DNA from: Rhodothermales bacterium
GTDB lineage: Bacteria > Bacteroidota > Rhodothermia > Rhodothermales > UBA10348
Reading direction: 5' to 3'
Assembly (NCBI GenBank): GCA_024711125.1
Contig: JANJTM010000034.1
Location: 61,603 to 125,602, forward strand
Length of the DNA stretch: 64,000 bases
Shown here: in pieces, positions 55,148 through 64,000 of the stretch
Position numbering within the stretch: position 1 is the first letter of the stretch
Layout of the letters: each line of letters starts with the position of its first letter
Notes under the pieces: generated by a model
What the model saw: only the letters and a program-made list of their open reading frames with translations
Told to the model about the DNA's origin: nothing
The model's database searches: none
Position numbers and translations under genes: made by a program

Positions 55148-58100
55148 TCACCGGGTCAGCACGACCGTTCGGGTGCGCACGGCGGCGCCGGACGAGACCT
55201 TTACGAGATAGGTCCCACTGGAGAGCGCAGTCGGCGACCAGGTGAACGCATGCTGCCCCGGGGTGAGCAGCCCGTCGTGGAGCCGGGCGACTTCGCGGCC
55301 GAGGATGTCGTAGACGGCTACGCGAACGGGTTCCGACCGCTCGAGCGCGATGCCGACGGAGGTGGAGGCCGAGAAGGGGTTCGGGTACGCCGAAACGACG
55401 GCGAAGTCCGACGGACCGTCGACGGATTCGACCGACGTGGACGGCGAGCCGATCGCGAACCAGCGCGGATGGTACACCGGGATGCCGAAGGAGACGGTGG
55501 AGAGTTGGTCCGTCGATCCGTCGTAGAAGAGGAGCTGGCCTTGCGCCGGGCTCGACATCACGACGCTGCCGTCGTCGGGGGAGAATGACGGGCGCTGCGC
55601 GTCGGTCGTCGTGCCCGTGTCGACCAGGAACATCTCCCCGCTCGCCATGCTGGCGACGTAGTTCGCGAATTCGCCGGTCGCATCGTCGAACACGTTGAAC
55701 GCGATGAGATCCGGGTCGGTATTGGAGTACGTGATGTTGCCGGCGCTGATGCCTTCCGGCTGGGCGGCCAGCAGGTTGTAGATGCGGCCGTTGTCGAGAT
55801 CGATCTCGTACATGCTCCAGAACTGCAGCACGCCCGTGCCGGCCGCGACCGCGCGTAGCGCGTCGAACGCGATTTTCGGCTGGTTCGGGTTGGGCGAGAT
55901 CGAAATGACGTCCGGGTACTGGATCGACTCGTCCAGGATGCCTTCCTGCGTGGTCTGAGCCTTCAATTCGATCACGGCCATGTCCGTACCGTCGGTCACG
56001 TACAGGTTGGGGTCGAGTTCGTAGACCGACGAAAGGATGGCCACCGTCTCGTCAGGCGCGATCGCGACGTTCCAGAGGTCGCCCTCTTCCTGGATGTAGA
56101 GATTCGGGAAGAGCTGGTTCGTGAAGGTGGCGAGGTCGAACCGGGCCAGTTGACCGGTGAGGTGTATGTACCACACGGCCGCTCCCCCCGCCGGCGTCGA
56201 TAGCTGGGTGGATCCGTTGGTCACGGCTCCTGACGACGTCGGCACCTGGTAGGCGTTGCCGTCCTGCATGTCCAGGTACGCCATCGAGCCGTCCTCCAGG
56301 GTGAAGAAGACGTAGCCGGCGCCGGCGATCGGATCGACTTCGTTGCCCTCGGCCCCGCCCGGCCCCTGGGTGGAGCTTCCGATGCCCACCGCATCGAAGG
56401 CCTGGCTGACGGCCGTCACCTCGGCCGAGCCCGCGCCGTGCAGGTCCGTGGCCGCCTTTTCGAGGGCCAGGCGGGCGTCGCCGAACTGGCTGGTCCGCGT
56501 CAGGTATGTCGAAAGCGCGCGGTAGTAGATGCGTTCGGCCTTCTCGTATCCGATCGCTTTCATGACGAGTACGGCCGCGCGGTTCGGGATGCCCGAATTG
56601 ATGTGTACGCCGCCGTTATCCTGGTTCGCTCCGAGGTTCTGGTACTCGTTCATGTGCGCAGGTTGGCGGAAATTCGCCTGCAGCTGCGCACTGCCCGGGT
56701 TTTCCATGTCCCGGAGGGCGGGGCCCTGCCCCGGCTGCATGATGTCCTCGCCCATGAGGTAGTCGCCGCGGTCGACGAACGCGCCGAAGACGTCGGCCAT
56801 CGACTCGTTGAGCGCCCCCGGCTGGTACTGGTAGACCAGGTTCGCGGTATGCTCGATCACGCCGTGGGACATTTCGTGGGCCGCCACGTCGAGACCCCCG
56901 GCCAGCGGCTTGAACGTGGTTCCGCCATCCCCGTAGCCCATGATGCGACCGGTCCAGAACGCGTTCTCCATGGACTGCCCTCCGTCGGTGATGTGCACGA
57001 TCGAGATCATCGACTCGTCCTGGTTGTTGATCGCGCGCCTCCCGTGCGTTCCCGCATAGTAATCGTACGCGGTTTTCATGTTGAGGTGGGCCGAGACGGA
57101 GGAAGCGTCGCTCCAGGAATTGTTGGCCGACGTGACGAACTGCGCGTTCCGGAAGTCGTCGCTGTTGTTCGCCGTGAGCGTGATGGCGCTGCCGATGCCC
57201 GGCACGTCGGGCAGATTGATCGGAGTGGTGTTCGGAAGGTCCCAGATCGTGTAGTGCGTGCCGTTGTTCTCCCGCCATACCCGGATCTGCCGGGTCTGTC
57301 CGTGCAGATCGGTCGCGGTGGCGTCGACGAACTGGCCGGCGCGCGGAGCCGCGGTTCCGGACGCGATATCGTCGCCGACCGTCACCCGGTAGCCCAGATC
57401 GTCATCCGGCACGATGGTGCAGTGCTTGTCATAGCGGTTGAGGATATCTCCCGTGGCCGCATCCACGATGAAGTGGACCCACTGCACGAGATTCGGGTGC
57501 ACGGATACTTCCCATGCGCGCACCAGGGTGCCGTCTTCGGCCGGGTACCACGTCGCGGTCACGGAAGGGCCCTCGATGCCGAACCGCGCGCGCACCCGGT
57601 CCGAGGGCGGATTCCAGCGCCCCTCGGCAGTGAGGATGCGCTCGACCCGGGCGAAGGCCTGCCGCTCGCTGAACGCGATGCGGGCCCGCCGCCGTGCCGG
57701 CGTCGGTTCGTAGGACCCGTTGACCGACACGATGCGTCCGGAGCGGTCGGCGTGCACGATCACCTCGCGCGCCCAGACGGGCACGCCGTCGAGCATCTGG
57801 CGAAAACGGACGTGGGTCATGCCCAGGTCGTCGGTTTCGTACCGCACGCCCTCCAGTTCCCGCTGCGGGTCGGCGAGCCGCAGCACCGCGTTCCACCGGG
57901 CGAGCTGCGCCGAGGCCCCGGCGGCGAGCGCGGCGACACCGCCGGCCTTGCCGGCCGCGAGATCGATCGTGCCCAGGTCGCCCTCCATCCACGAGACGGT
58001 TCCGTTGGGAGCGCGCACGATGTCGACGCGCACGCCGGCCCTCGGAGCCGAACGGGTAATCGCGAGCGGAGTGCCGGTCGCGGGCAGGCCCGCGACGCCC

Positions 58101-58300
58101 GTGGCCGAAGGCCCGCGGAGTGCCGACGGCCGGGTCCGCGAGGCCTTGAACGCCTCGATGCTCTCGAATCGGGGCAACTGTTCGACCGGACGACCGGCGA
58201 CGGGACGCCGTACGGCCTTGGATCCCTGGCCGTCGGCGGTCATGACGCTGCCGAGCGACAGCAGGACCAGCGCCAGGGTTTTCAACATCGGCGATTTCAT
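55148..58300 (-). CDS. M4 (thermolysin-like) secreted metallopeptidase with sorting domain
   Basis: A 1050-residue exported zinc endopeptidase. After a signal peptide (LGSVMTADGQ), an N-terminal FTP/PepSY-type propeptide (about 60-320; RFRQMLDGVPVWAREVIVHAD, ATWYPAEDG) precedes the catalytic domain. Key residues are H475-E476-xx-H479 (HEMSHGVIEH) and E499 in ALNESMADVFG, with the canonical 20-residue spacing. YNLGANQDNGGVHINSGI-like sequence ends the active-site region. A beta-propeller/sandwich stretch follows, then a sorting domain (AYPNPFSASTSVGIAL, YDILGREVARL, VVLTR). The start at 58300 gives the best signal. It lies 35 bp downstream of a lipoprotein gene. Confidence 0.93.
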   Translation of the reverse strand: MKSPMLKTLALVLLSLGSVMTADGQGSKAVRRPVAGRPVEQLPRFESIEAFKASRTRPSALRGPSATGVAGLPATGTPLAITRSAPRAGVRVDIVRAPNGTVSWMEGDLGTIDLAAGKAGGVAALAAGASAQLARWNAVLRLADPQRELEGVRYETDDLGMTHVRFRQMLDGVPVWAREVIVHADRSGRIVSVNGSYEPTPARRRARIAFSERQAFARVERILTAEGRWNPPSDRVRARFGIEGPSVTATWYPAEDGTLVRAWEVSVHPNLVQWVHFIVDAATGDILNRYDKHCTIVPDDDLGYRVTVGDDIASGTAAPRAGQFVDATATDLHGQTRQIRVWRENNGTHYTIWDLPNTTPINLPDVPGIGSAITLTANNSDDFRNAQFVTSANNSWSDASSVSAHLNMKTAYDYYAGTHGRRAINNQDESMISIVHITDGGQSMENAFWTGRIMGYGDGGTTFKPLAGGLDVAAHEMSHGVIEHTANLVYQYQPGALNESMADVFGAFVDRGDYLMGEDIMQPGQGPALRDMENPGSAQLQANFRQPAHMNEYQNLGANQDNGGVHINSGIPNRAAVLVMKAIGYEKAERIYYRALSTYLTRTSQFGDARLALEKAATDLHGAGSAEVTAVSQAFDAVGIGSSTQGPGGAEGNEVDPIAGAGYVFFTLEDGSMAYLDMQDGNAYQVPTSSGAVTNGSTQLSTPAGGAAVWYIHLTGQLARFDLATFTNQLFPNLYIQEEGDLWNVAIAPDETVAILSSVYELDPNLYVTDGTDMAVIELKAQTTQEGILDESIQYPDVISISPNPNQPKIAFDALRAVAAGTGVLQFWSMYEIDLDNGRIYNLLAAQPEGISAGNITYSNTDPDLIAFNVFDDATGEFANYVASMASGEMFLVDTGTTTDAQRPSFSPDDGSVVMSSPAQGQLLFYDGSTDQLSTVSFGIPVYHPRWFAIGSPSTSVESVDGPSDFAVVSAYPNPFSASTSVGIALERSEPVRVAVYDILGREVARLHDGLLTPGQHAFTWSPTALSSGTYLVKVSSGAAVRTRTVVLTR

Positions 58301-58335
58301 CGGGGTGACCGTTTGGGCAAGTTGGGGGGCGATCT

Positions 58336-58806
58336 TCAGCGACCTTCCTCGAGTCGGGCGAGGATACGCTCGACGTGCCGGTAAAATCGTTCTTCCGGCA
58401 GGTCCGGGGCATCCGTGAGCAACCCGGATGCCCAGGTCACGACGGCGCTTCGGTCGCCGAGGGTGAGTTCGAGCCGTGCCGACAGGTTGCCGGTGCCGCT
58501 GGTGGACGAATCCAGGAGTCCGCTCGATTCGACCTCCGATCGCAGGCTGTCCAGCGCGGCCGCGTCCAGGGTCGCCACGCGGAGGCTTTCGGCGGGAAGA
58601 CCGATGCCGCGCCACGTCCAGACCGACCCGTCCCCGTGCACCAGGAAACCCCGCCACTGGCCGGTGAAGCCGCCACCCTTGCCGAGCAGAAGGCGGAACC
58701 GGGGAGCGTCGGCGGGACGATCAGCGACGGATTTCGCCCCGCCGCACCCGGCTGGCCCGGCGAGGACCAGTGCGGCGAAGACGAACGTGACGACGGCCTT
58801 GGTCAT
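58336..58806 (-). CDS. Small lipoprotein of unknown function
   Basis: A 156-residue lipoprotein (signal VFAALVLAGPAGC, lipobox Cys). The mature part (FRLLLGKGGGFTGQWRG, DGSVWTWRGIGLP, LDSLRSEVESSGLLD, FYRHVERILARLEE) is one compact alpha/beta domain with no motif I recognise. It is 3 bp downstream of the M24 peptidase and 35 bp upstream of the M4 peptidase, so the three are probably one operon. Confidence 0.65.
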   Translation of the reverse strand: MTKAVVTFVFAALVLAGPAGCGGAKSVADRPADAPRFRLLLGKGGGFTGQWRGFLVHGDGSVWTWRGIGLPAESLRVATLDAAALDSLRSEVESSGLLDSSTSGTGNLSARLELTLGDRSAVVTWASGLLTDAPDLPEERFYRHVERILARLEEGR

Positions 58807-58809
58807 GGT

Positions 58810-60300
58810 TCAAGGGCCGCTACCCGTGCCCGGCATCAGCTCGTCTGCAAGGTAACGCTGAAGCAGCCCGGGTTCGGCCATCAACGCCTCGATCGCGTCG
58901 ATTTCCATCGGGACGAAATCCGAGATGATCTCGGCCCCGTTCTCCCGGATCACGATCAGGTCCTCGAGACGGATGTAGGTCTGCTCCTCGGGAATGCGCA
59001 GCGCCGGTTCGATCGTGAATACCATGCCCGGCCGCAGTACGCCGGTGTAGTCGCCCACGTCGTGGGTAGCCATTCCGACGGCGTGACCCAGGCTCGTCGT
59101 GGATGCTTCGGCGCCCCGCGCATAACCGTCCACGAAATCCTGCGCCGCCTTGCGGTCGATGTCCCTCGAGAATTTCCAGCCGGCGAGGTCGGCCCGCATC
59201 GCCGCTACCGCCTCGGTCTTGATCTGCTTCGGGGTGACGCCCGGGCGGATGCGGTCCAGGATGTGCCGGTAGGCGGTCTTGTAGAATCCGTAGATCTCGC
59301 GCTGCGCCGGGGTGAAACGGCCGCTGACCGGCATCATGCGCGTCACGTCCGACATGTAGTAGCCGACGTCGGGCGCGAAGTCGAACAGCAGCCACTCGCC
59401 GGCCTGCATCGTGCGGGCGCCCTTGTGGTAGTGGGGGTACCAGGCATTGGGTCCGCTGGCCACCAGCGAGTAATAGGCATCGCCCTGGGCGCCGCCGCGA
59501 AGGTAGATGAACCGGGCGAGCGCGTCGATTTCCCGCTCCACGACGCCGGGCTGCACCGAACGCATGGCCTCCATGATCGCGACGCCCGACAGGACGGTCG
59601 CTTTCCGGATGAGCGCGATCTCGGCTTCGCTCTTGATCGTGCGCAGTTCGTCGAGGACCGGGGAGAGGTCCCGGATCGCGTAGGCCGGGAATCGCTCCCG
59701 TACCAACCCGATGAACCCCGATTCGCGGCCGACGCGCCCGTCGAACGGGTCTGCGAGGCGGTCCTGGACGCGGCGCAGGGCGAGGTCCCGGCTCTCGGCG
59801 AGCCCTTCGGCCGGCTGGTGGGGGATATAGACGGCTTCAAGGTTCGCACGCCGCATCAGCGCGCCGAGTCGCGCAGAGAGCGCCTCGAGCGGGGCGACGT
59901 CGTCGATTCCGCTCAATTCGCGAACGAGTTCTGCGTCCTCGGCCGAGAGCATCTTGCCCTCGGACGATTCGCGCCGCGCGTCCCGATGCGGGAGGAACAC
60001 CGTCGCACGGCGCGAGCTCCCGTCGAGCAGCAGGTAGGCATGCGGCACCTCGATTCCAGACAGGTAGTAGAACTCGTTGGACTGGCGGAACCGCACGTAG
60101 CCCCGCGGGGTGGGCTCGCCCTGGATCACGGCCACCGAACCGCTGCCGATCGCGTCGTAGACGCGGGCTCGCCGCGCGGCGAATTCCTCGGGGGTGAAGT
60201 CGGTCGTGAAGAGCGGCGCATCCTGGGCCGAAACGGCGGCGGGCAGGACGGCGAGGAGCACGAGGCCGAGTCGGAAGGTGCGGCGGAGCGAATCGATCAT
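58810..60300 (-). CDS. M24-family aminopeptidase P-like enzyme
   Basis: A 496-residue exported Xaa-Pro aminopeptidase-like pita-bread enzyme. Signal peptide ends AAVSAQ. The N-terminal creatinase-like domain (SVAVIQGEPTPRGYVRFRQS, FYYLSGIEVPHAYLLLDG) precedes the catalytic domain. The dinuclear metal ligands are in LFDFAPDVGYYMSDVTRMMP (two Asp), SLGHAVGMATHD (His), FTIEPAL (Glu) and RLEDLIVI (Glu). It removes N-terminal residues before proline. It heads the minus-strand operon with the small lipoprotein and the M4 peptidase. Divergent from RmuC across 137 bp. Confidence 0.9.
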   Translation of the reverse strand: MIDSLRRTFRLGLVLLAVLPAAVSAQDAPLFTTDFTPEEFAARRARVYDAIGSGSVAVIQGEPTPRGYVRFRQSNEFYYLSGIEVPHAYLLLDGSSRRATVFLPHRDARRESSEGKMLSAEDAELVRELSGIDDVAPLEALSARLGALMRRANLEAVYIPHQPAEGLAESRDLALRRVQDRLADPFDGRVGRESGFIGLVRERFPAYAIRDLSPVLDELRTIKSEAEIALIRKATVLSGVAIMEAMRSVQPGVVEREIDALARFIYLRGGAQGDAYYSLVASGPNAWYPHYHKGARTMQAGEWLLFDFAPDVGYYMSDVTRMMPVSGRFTPAQREIYGFYKTAYRHILDRIRPGVTPKQIKTEAVAAMRADLAGWKFSRDIDRKAAQDFVDGYARGAEASTTSLGHAVGMATHDVGDYTGVLRPGMVFTIEPALRIPEEQTYIRLEDLIVIRENGAEIISDFVPMEIDAIEALMAEPGLLQRYLADELMPGTGSGP

Positions 60301-60437
60301 GGGGTTTGGATGAAGGTTGCGCGCAGGGAGCATCCGGCAAACTTTCCGATTAGTCAAGCCGGACGCCCGGCAATTGCGCCGGGTCGGCTTCCTCACCATC
60401 TTGTCTTCTCCCAACCGCATTTCCGGCACGAGGCTCG

Positions 60438-61820
60438 ATGAACGATACGATGCTGCTGGTGCTGGCATTCGCAGCCACGGTGGCTGTCGCTTCGGGGCTT
60501 GCGGCGCTCCTGTTCCGTGCCGGTCGCCGGACGATCGAAGACCGGCTTCGCGAACGCGAAACCTCGCTGGCGAAGACCGAATCCGAGTTGACGGCCGAGC
60601 GCGAGCGCCGTTTCGAGGCCGAAAGCCGCCTGGCCGCCGAGCGTGCCGGGCGCGAGGAGGAGCGCCGCGCGGCCGCGGAGCGCCTCGAAACGATGCGGCA
60701 GGCCCAGGCCGATTTCCTCAAGGAGATGGACGCGCTGTCGCGCAGGGCGCTCGACCGGAACAACAAGACCTTCCTCGAACTGGCCCGGACGCAATTCGAG
60801 GGACTGGTGGGCAAGGCCGACGAGCGCGCAAAGCTGCGTGCGATCGAGATGGGCAAGCTCGTGGAGCCGCTCGGAAAATCGCTCGAGGCGGTCCAGGCGC
60901 AGATCAGGGAGGTCGAGAAGTCCCGCACGGACGCCTATTCGGCCCTCACCGAGCAGGTCAAGGGCCTTTCGGAAGCCCAGTTGCGACTGCAGAAGGAGGC
61001 CGGAAACCTCGTCACCGCGCTGCGCAGGCCCCAGGTAAGGGGCCGTTGGGGCGAAATCCAGCTGCGGCGTGTCGTCGAGCTGGCCGGCATGGAAGCGTTC
61101 TGCGACTTCGACGAGCAGGTCACGGCCCGGTCAGAGGATGGACGTTTGCGCCCCGACATGATCGTGCGACTGCCCGGCGGGCGCATCATCGTGGTCGATG
61201 CCAAGGTTCCGCTCGAAGCCTATCTCGAAGCCGCCGCGAGCGAGGATCCGGCGGTCGTCCGGCCCGCGATGGCGCGCCACGTGGCCCAGATCCGGGAGCA
61301 TGTGCGCAAGCTGGGCGGAAAGGCCTACCAGGACCAGTTCCAGGAGGCCCCGGACATGGTGCTCATGTTCCTGCCCGGAGAGTCGTTCTACTACGCCGCG
61401 CTGGAGGAGGACCCGCACCTGCTCGAATACGGCATCGGCAGCAATGTCATCATCGCCACGCCCATGACGCTCATCGCCCTCTTGAAGGCGGTGGCCTACG
61501 GCTGGCGGCAGGAGGCGATGGCCGACAACGCCCGGCGGATCATGGTGCTGGGGCAGGAACTCTACGACCGCCTGGCGACGCTGGCCGACAGTTTCCAGAA
61601 GGTCGGAAGCGGCCTCGCCGCGGTGGTCGGCAACTACAACAGGGCCGTGGGTTCGCTCGAGGGACGCGTGCTGGTCTCGGCGCGCCGCTTCAAGGACCTG
61701 GGCACCGTGAGCGCCAAGGATTTGCCCGAAATCGAGCCCGTCGACGCGACGCCCCGCCTGTTGCAGGCCTCCGAACTGCGCGCGACGCCGGGATCCGCGG
61801 GCGGGGAGGGTGCGGAATGA
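60438..61820 (+). CDS. rmuC: RmuC-family DNA recombination protein
   Basis: A 460-residue protein with an N-terminal transmembrane anchor (LLVLAFAATVAVASGLAALLF), a long coiled coil (about 30-190; RETSLAKTESELTAERERR) and the RmuC nuclease-like core (RGRWGEIQLRRVVELAGM, IIVVDAKVPLEAYLEA, VIIATPMTLIALLKAVAYGW). The VDAK pattern is the PD-(D/E)XK-like element. RmuC limits recombination at inverted repeats in E. coli. The stop overlaps the EamA start (ATGA), so the pair are co-translated. Confidence 0.9.
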   Translation: MNDTMLLVLAFAATVAVASGLAALLFRAGRRTIEDRLRERETSLAKTESELTAERERRFEAESRLAAERAGREEERRAAAERLETMRQAQADFLKEMDALSRRALDRNNKTFLELARTQFEGLVGKADERAKLRAIEMGKLVEPLGKSLEAVQAQIREVEKSRTDAYSALTEQVKGLSEAQLRLQKEAGNLVTALRRPQVRGRWGEIQLRRVVELAGMEAFCDFDEQVTARSEDGRLRPDMIVRLPGGRIIVVDAKVPLEAYLEAAASEDPAVVRPAMARHVAQIREHVRKLGGKAYQDQFQEAPDMVLMFLPGESFYYAALEEDPHLLEYGIGSNVIIATPMTLIALLKAVAYGWRQEAMADNARRIMVLGQELYDRLATLADSFQKVGSGLAAVVGNYNRAVGSLEGRVLVSARRFKDLGTVSAKDLPEIEPVDATPRLLQASELRATPGSAGGEGAE

Positions 61821-62716
61821 ACGTCTCCCGGCCCCGCACGGTGGCGTTGGCGCTCGCGTTCGCGACGATTTACGTGGTCTGGGGCTCGACGTACCTGGCT
61901 ATCCGCGTCGGCGTCGAGACGATCCCGCCGTTCCTGATGCTGGGCGCACGGTTTCTCTTCGCCGGCGTCGTGCTCTACGGCTGGCTGCGTTTTCGCGGGG
62001 TGACGGCTCCGACCGCGCGACAGTGGCTCGTGGCCACCGTGACCGGGGTCATGATGCTCTTCCTCGGAACGGGCATGGTCGGCGTGGCCGAACAGACCCT
62101 CGATTCCGGGCTCGCGGCGCTCCTCGTCTCGACGACCCCGCTGTGGATGGTCCTGGCGGCGTGGTTGGGCGGAAAAGGGGAACGTCCGCGGGCCGCGGTG
62201 TTCGCGGGCATTGCCATAGGCCTCCTTGGGGTGTTCCTGCTCTTCGACCCCTTCGCGGCGGGGCAGGCCGGTTGGTCGGCGGCCGTGCCCGGACTCCTGG
62301 TCGTCGGGGCCTCGGTGTCCTGGGCGGTCGCTTCGGTCTATTCCAAGGGTGCCGATCTGCCGTCCAACGCCTTCATGACGTCGGCCATGCAGATGACGGC
62401 CGGGGGGGCAGCGCTTCTGCTCGGCGCCGCGGCGACGGGGGAACTTGCCGGCTTCACGATCGCCTCCGTGAGCGGCCGGTCGGCCTGGGCGCTCGCATAC
62501 CTGGTGGTATTCGGCTCGTTTCTCGCCTTTTCGGCGTACGTCTGGCTGCTTGGCGTCGCAAGCCCGGCACGGGTCTCCACCTACGCGTTCGTCAACCCGG
62601 CGGTGGCCGTGTTCCTCGGCTGGCTGCTGCTCGGGGAGCCGGTCACGCTTCGCATCCTGCTGTCGATGGCGCTACTGACCTTGTCGGTCGTCGTGATCCT
62701 GCGCCTCGGGCGGTAG
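61817..62716 (+). CDS. EamA-family drug/metabolite exporter
   Basis: A 299-residue DMT-superfamily permease with ten transmembrane segments in two EamA repeats. Visible marks are YVVWGSTYLAIRVGVETIPP, RFLFAGVVLYGWL, MVGVAEQTLDSGLAALLVS, STTPLWMVLAAWLGGKGERP, VGASVSWAVASVYSKG and STYAFVNPAVAVFLGWLLLGE. Probably exports a metabolite or amino acid; substrate unreadable. Start ATG 61817 overlaps the RmuC stop. It is followed by the low-G+C repeat copy B. Confidence 0.92.
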   Translation: MNVSRPRTVALALAFATIYVVWGSTYLAIRVGVETIPPFLMLGARFLFAGVVLYGWLRFRGVTAPTARQWLVATVTGVMMLFLGTGMVGVAEQTLDSGLAALLVSTTPLWMVLAAWLGGKGERPRAAVFAGIAIGLLGVFLLFDPFAAGQAGWSAAVPGLLVVGASVSWAVASVYSKGADLPSNAFMTSAMQMTAGGAALLLGAAATGELAGFTIASVSGRSAWALAYLVVFGSFLAFSAYVWLLGVASPARVSTYAFVNPAVAVFLGWLLLGEPVTLRILLSMALLTLSVVVILRLGR

Positions 62717-62824
62717 GCGGCCGCCCGGGCGCAGGAAGGCGATCCGTCAGGACGCGGGACGGCCACCCGGGCCGTGTGCCGCTCCGTTCCGGTGGGGTCG
62801 GAACGTGGAAAAGAAGCCGATTTT

Positions 62825-62931
62825 CGATGTATTCACCCGTTTTTGGGGGTGAAAACGTCGACAAACGGCGGAAAGTCGACATATTGGGGCCGTTTTCGGG
62901 CCCAATACATCGTTTTTGGCCCGAAATCCCA
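62825..62931 (+). repeat. Dispersed 107-bp double-hairpin repeat, copy B
   Basis: Same architecture and length as copy A at 45351-45457: first hairpin cgatgtattcaccc...gggtgaaaacgtcg (14-bp arms, one mismatch and one wobble), spacer acaaacggcggaaagt, second hairpin cgacatattgggg...cccaatacatcg, tail gaaatccca. The 20 bp starting at 62805 (gtggaaaagaagccgatttt) match 17/20 with the unit core of the 51-bp tandem repeat. Intergenic (the gap 62717-62976 has no gene I can support). Confidence 0.8.
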
Positions 62932-62976
62932 ATTCCGCACCCTTCGAAAGGTCAGCCGGCGGTCGTCACGCAGCCG

Positions 62977-64000
62977 TTACGGAGGGTCGGCGGATCCGTG
63001 CGTTCCGGTGGGGCGAAGGGGCTTGCGCGGCCCGGCAACCAGGCGCATCCGGGACGGCCGATGGATCACGGCATGCCGTACCCGGCGCACGCGGACCTTG
63101 CGCGCGCGAAGGCCGAGCCGGAGGAAGGCCAGGGCCGCCGCCAGTGCCAGGAGGAGCGCAAGGCCCGCAAGGCGCCGGTCCCGGCCCGGTGCGAGGTCGG
63201 CATCGGGCGGGTACGACGGCAGGGTAGCGGCGGGGGCGAGGTCGGCCATGTCGCGGACCTCGGGCGTGGACGGGGATTCCGGTCGGGCGCTCCCGGTACG
63301 GCGTGGCCCGTCGGTCCGGCCGGGGTCGGACGAAGCGACGACCTGGAGGTCAGAGGGGATCGCGTCGGCGCCGGCCGGTACGACCCGGTCCGACGGATCC
63401 GCCAGCGACAGCGAAGCCGAGCCGACCATTCGAACGGCGCGGCTCCGTCGGAAGACCGGTATGGCGACCTCTGCCCGTGCACCTGGACCCACGGTAACCT
63501 CGATCGGCTCCTCCGTTGCCCGGAACCCGGCGGGGATCGTCGAGGCCCGGGCCGAAAGGGTCCACGTGCCGGGCGACAGGCCGGTCAGGCGGAAGCTGCC
63601 GTCGACACCCGTCATCGCAAGACGCTCGACCGCGCCGTTCGACGCGACGACGGTCATGCCGCGGATCGCGAGATCGTCCTGGGACACGTCGTCGGCGAGC
63701 ACGTCGGGCGAGGACCGCTCGTCGAGCACGAACGACCCGGACAGGGACGAGCCCGGAGTGAGGTAGATCTCGATCGTCGAGCCGGTCGGCTGCCCGAACT
63801 CGAGCGCCTCCGGGTTGAGCACGACGAGCCACGGGTCGACGAGCGAGGCGTCGACGTCGATCCTGCCCTCGCCGGCGCGGCCGAACCAGAACCGTCCCTG
63901 GGCATCGGTCAGCACGGTCTGCTCGCCGAGGCGCACGATGACGTCCCGTGCCGGCCGGCCTGATTCGGCGAGCAGGATCTTTCCGTGTACGCCCGCAGCC
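62977..64000 (-). CDS. Surface protein with Cna-B/SpaA-like repeats and C-terminal TM (5' partial)
   Basis: The gene runs off the right edge; only its last ~341 residues are visible. It opens with a CarboxypepD-reg/Cna-B-like beta-sandwich (GVHGKILLAESGRP, VRLGEQTVLTDAQGRFWF) and a second copy near the middle (RLAMTGVDGSFRLTGLSPGT, WTLSARA). A Pro/Ser-rich linker and a C-terminal transmembrane helix (LAGLALLLALAAALAFLRLGL) with basic tail (RARKVRVRR) end it. The arrangement, repeat domains outside and an anchor at the C-terminus, suggests an envelope protein. The N-terminal function lies off the window. Confidence 0.65.
   Translation of the reverse strand, partial: AAGVHGKILLAESGRPARDVIVRLGEQTVLTDAQGRFWFGRAGEGRIDVDASLVDPWLVVLNPEALEFGQPTGSTIEIYLTPGSSLSGSFVLDERSSPDVLADDVSQDDLAIRGMTVVASNGAVERLAMTGVDGSFRLTGLSPGTWTLSARASTIPAGFRATEEPIEVTVGPGARAEVAIPVFRRSRAVRMVGSASLSLADPSDRVVPAGADAIPSDLQVVASSDPGRTDGPRRTGSARPESPSTPEVRDMADLAPAATLPSYPPDADLAPGRDRRLAGLALLLALAAALAFLRLGLRARKVRVRRVRHAVIHRPSRMRLVAGPRKPLRPTGTHGSADPP

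Overview
High-G+C bacterial chromosome segment (64 kb) with no phage, plasmid or transposase genes. The secreted proteins point to a Gram-negative of the Bacteroidota/Rhodothermota side of the FCB group. Five of them end in a type IX secretion-like (T9SS type A / FlgD-like) C-terminal domain with a YPNPFNPETT-type motif, and there are many lipoproteins, Ser/Thr kinases with TPR tails and Bacteroidota-style sequence ahead of the tRNA. A Rhodothermales-like lineage is my best guess. Other high-G+C FCB groups (for example Gemmatimonadota or candidate phyla) cannot be excluded from sequence reading alone.

Layout. 1-6.6 kb: 3' part of a receptor-like Ser/Thr kinase, then a tightly packed run of four secreted proteins (S74 autochaperone protein, small sorted protein, DUF1080 protein, VanX-like D-Ala-D-Ala dipeptidase) ending in an 18-bp perfect palindrome. 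6.6-10.4 kb: a sorted protein, a Tat-exported class V aminotransferase-like enzyme and a GH114-like lipoprotein. 10.6-15.6 kb: a four-gene operon of membrane-fusion-like protein, VTC-fold polyphosphate polymerase domain protein, DUF4956 membrane protein and CotH-kinase/lamin-tail secreted protein. 15.7-18.4 kb: tRNA-Leu(CAG) with a strong terminator, a hypothetical, an M28 peptidase and a small membrane protein. 18.5-25.9 kb: a CocE-like hydrolase, RidA, the divergent dipeptide epimerase/DUF1611 pair (possible D-glutamate catabolism), and a malic enzyme-phosphotransacetylase fusion. 26.0-28.8 kb: a VapBC-type pair, a zinc-ribbon membrane protein and an alpha/beta hydrolase.

29.1-45.3 kb: a FecR-like/TPR protein, a TPR-CHAT protease-like protein, a small secreted protein, and a 3733-residue secreted mosaic (VCBS repeats, three beta-helix blocks, LamG, a matrixin-like metalloprotease motif, Ig-like domains, YVTN propeller, sorting domain). 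45.3-64 kb: a second Ser/Thr kinase, a DASS transporter, an amidase, an esterase, small membrane and SprT-like genes, a CaCA antiporter, an M4 (thermolysin-like) peptidase, a lipoprotein, an M24 peptidase, RmuC, an EamA exporter and a right-edge fragment.

The genes mostly describe an envelope- and secretion-rich heterotroph: exported peptidases, amidase and esterases, with kinase/TPR signalling. The most novel-looking signals are non-coding. A 107-bp double-hairpin intergenic element occurs twice, 17 kb apart, in gapless 77 % register. A 51-bp palindromic tandem repeat lies between them and shares a 20-bp module with the flank of one copy. Among genes, the VTC/DUF4956/CotH operon, the FecR-CHAT pair and the giant protein's 20-residue repeats deserve attention. 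All family assignments are from motif reading; no searches were run.
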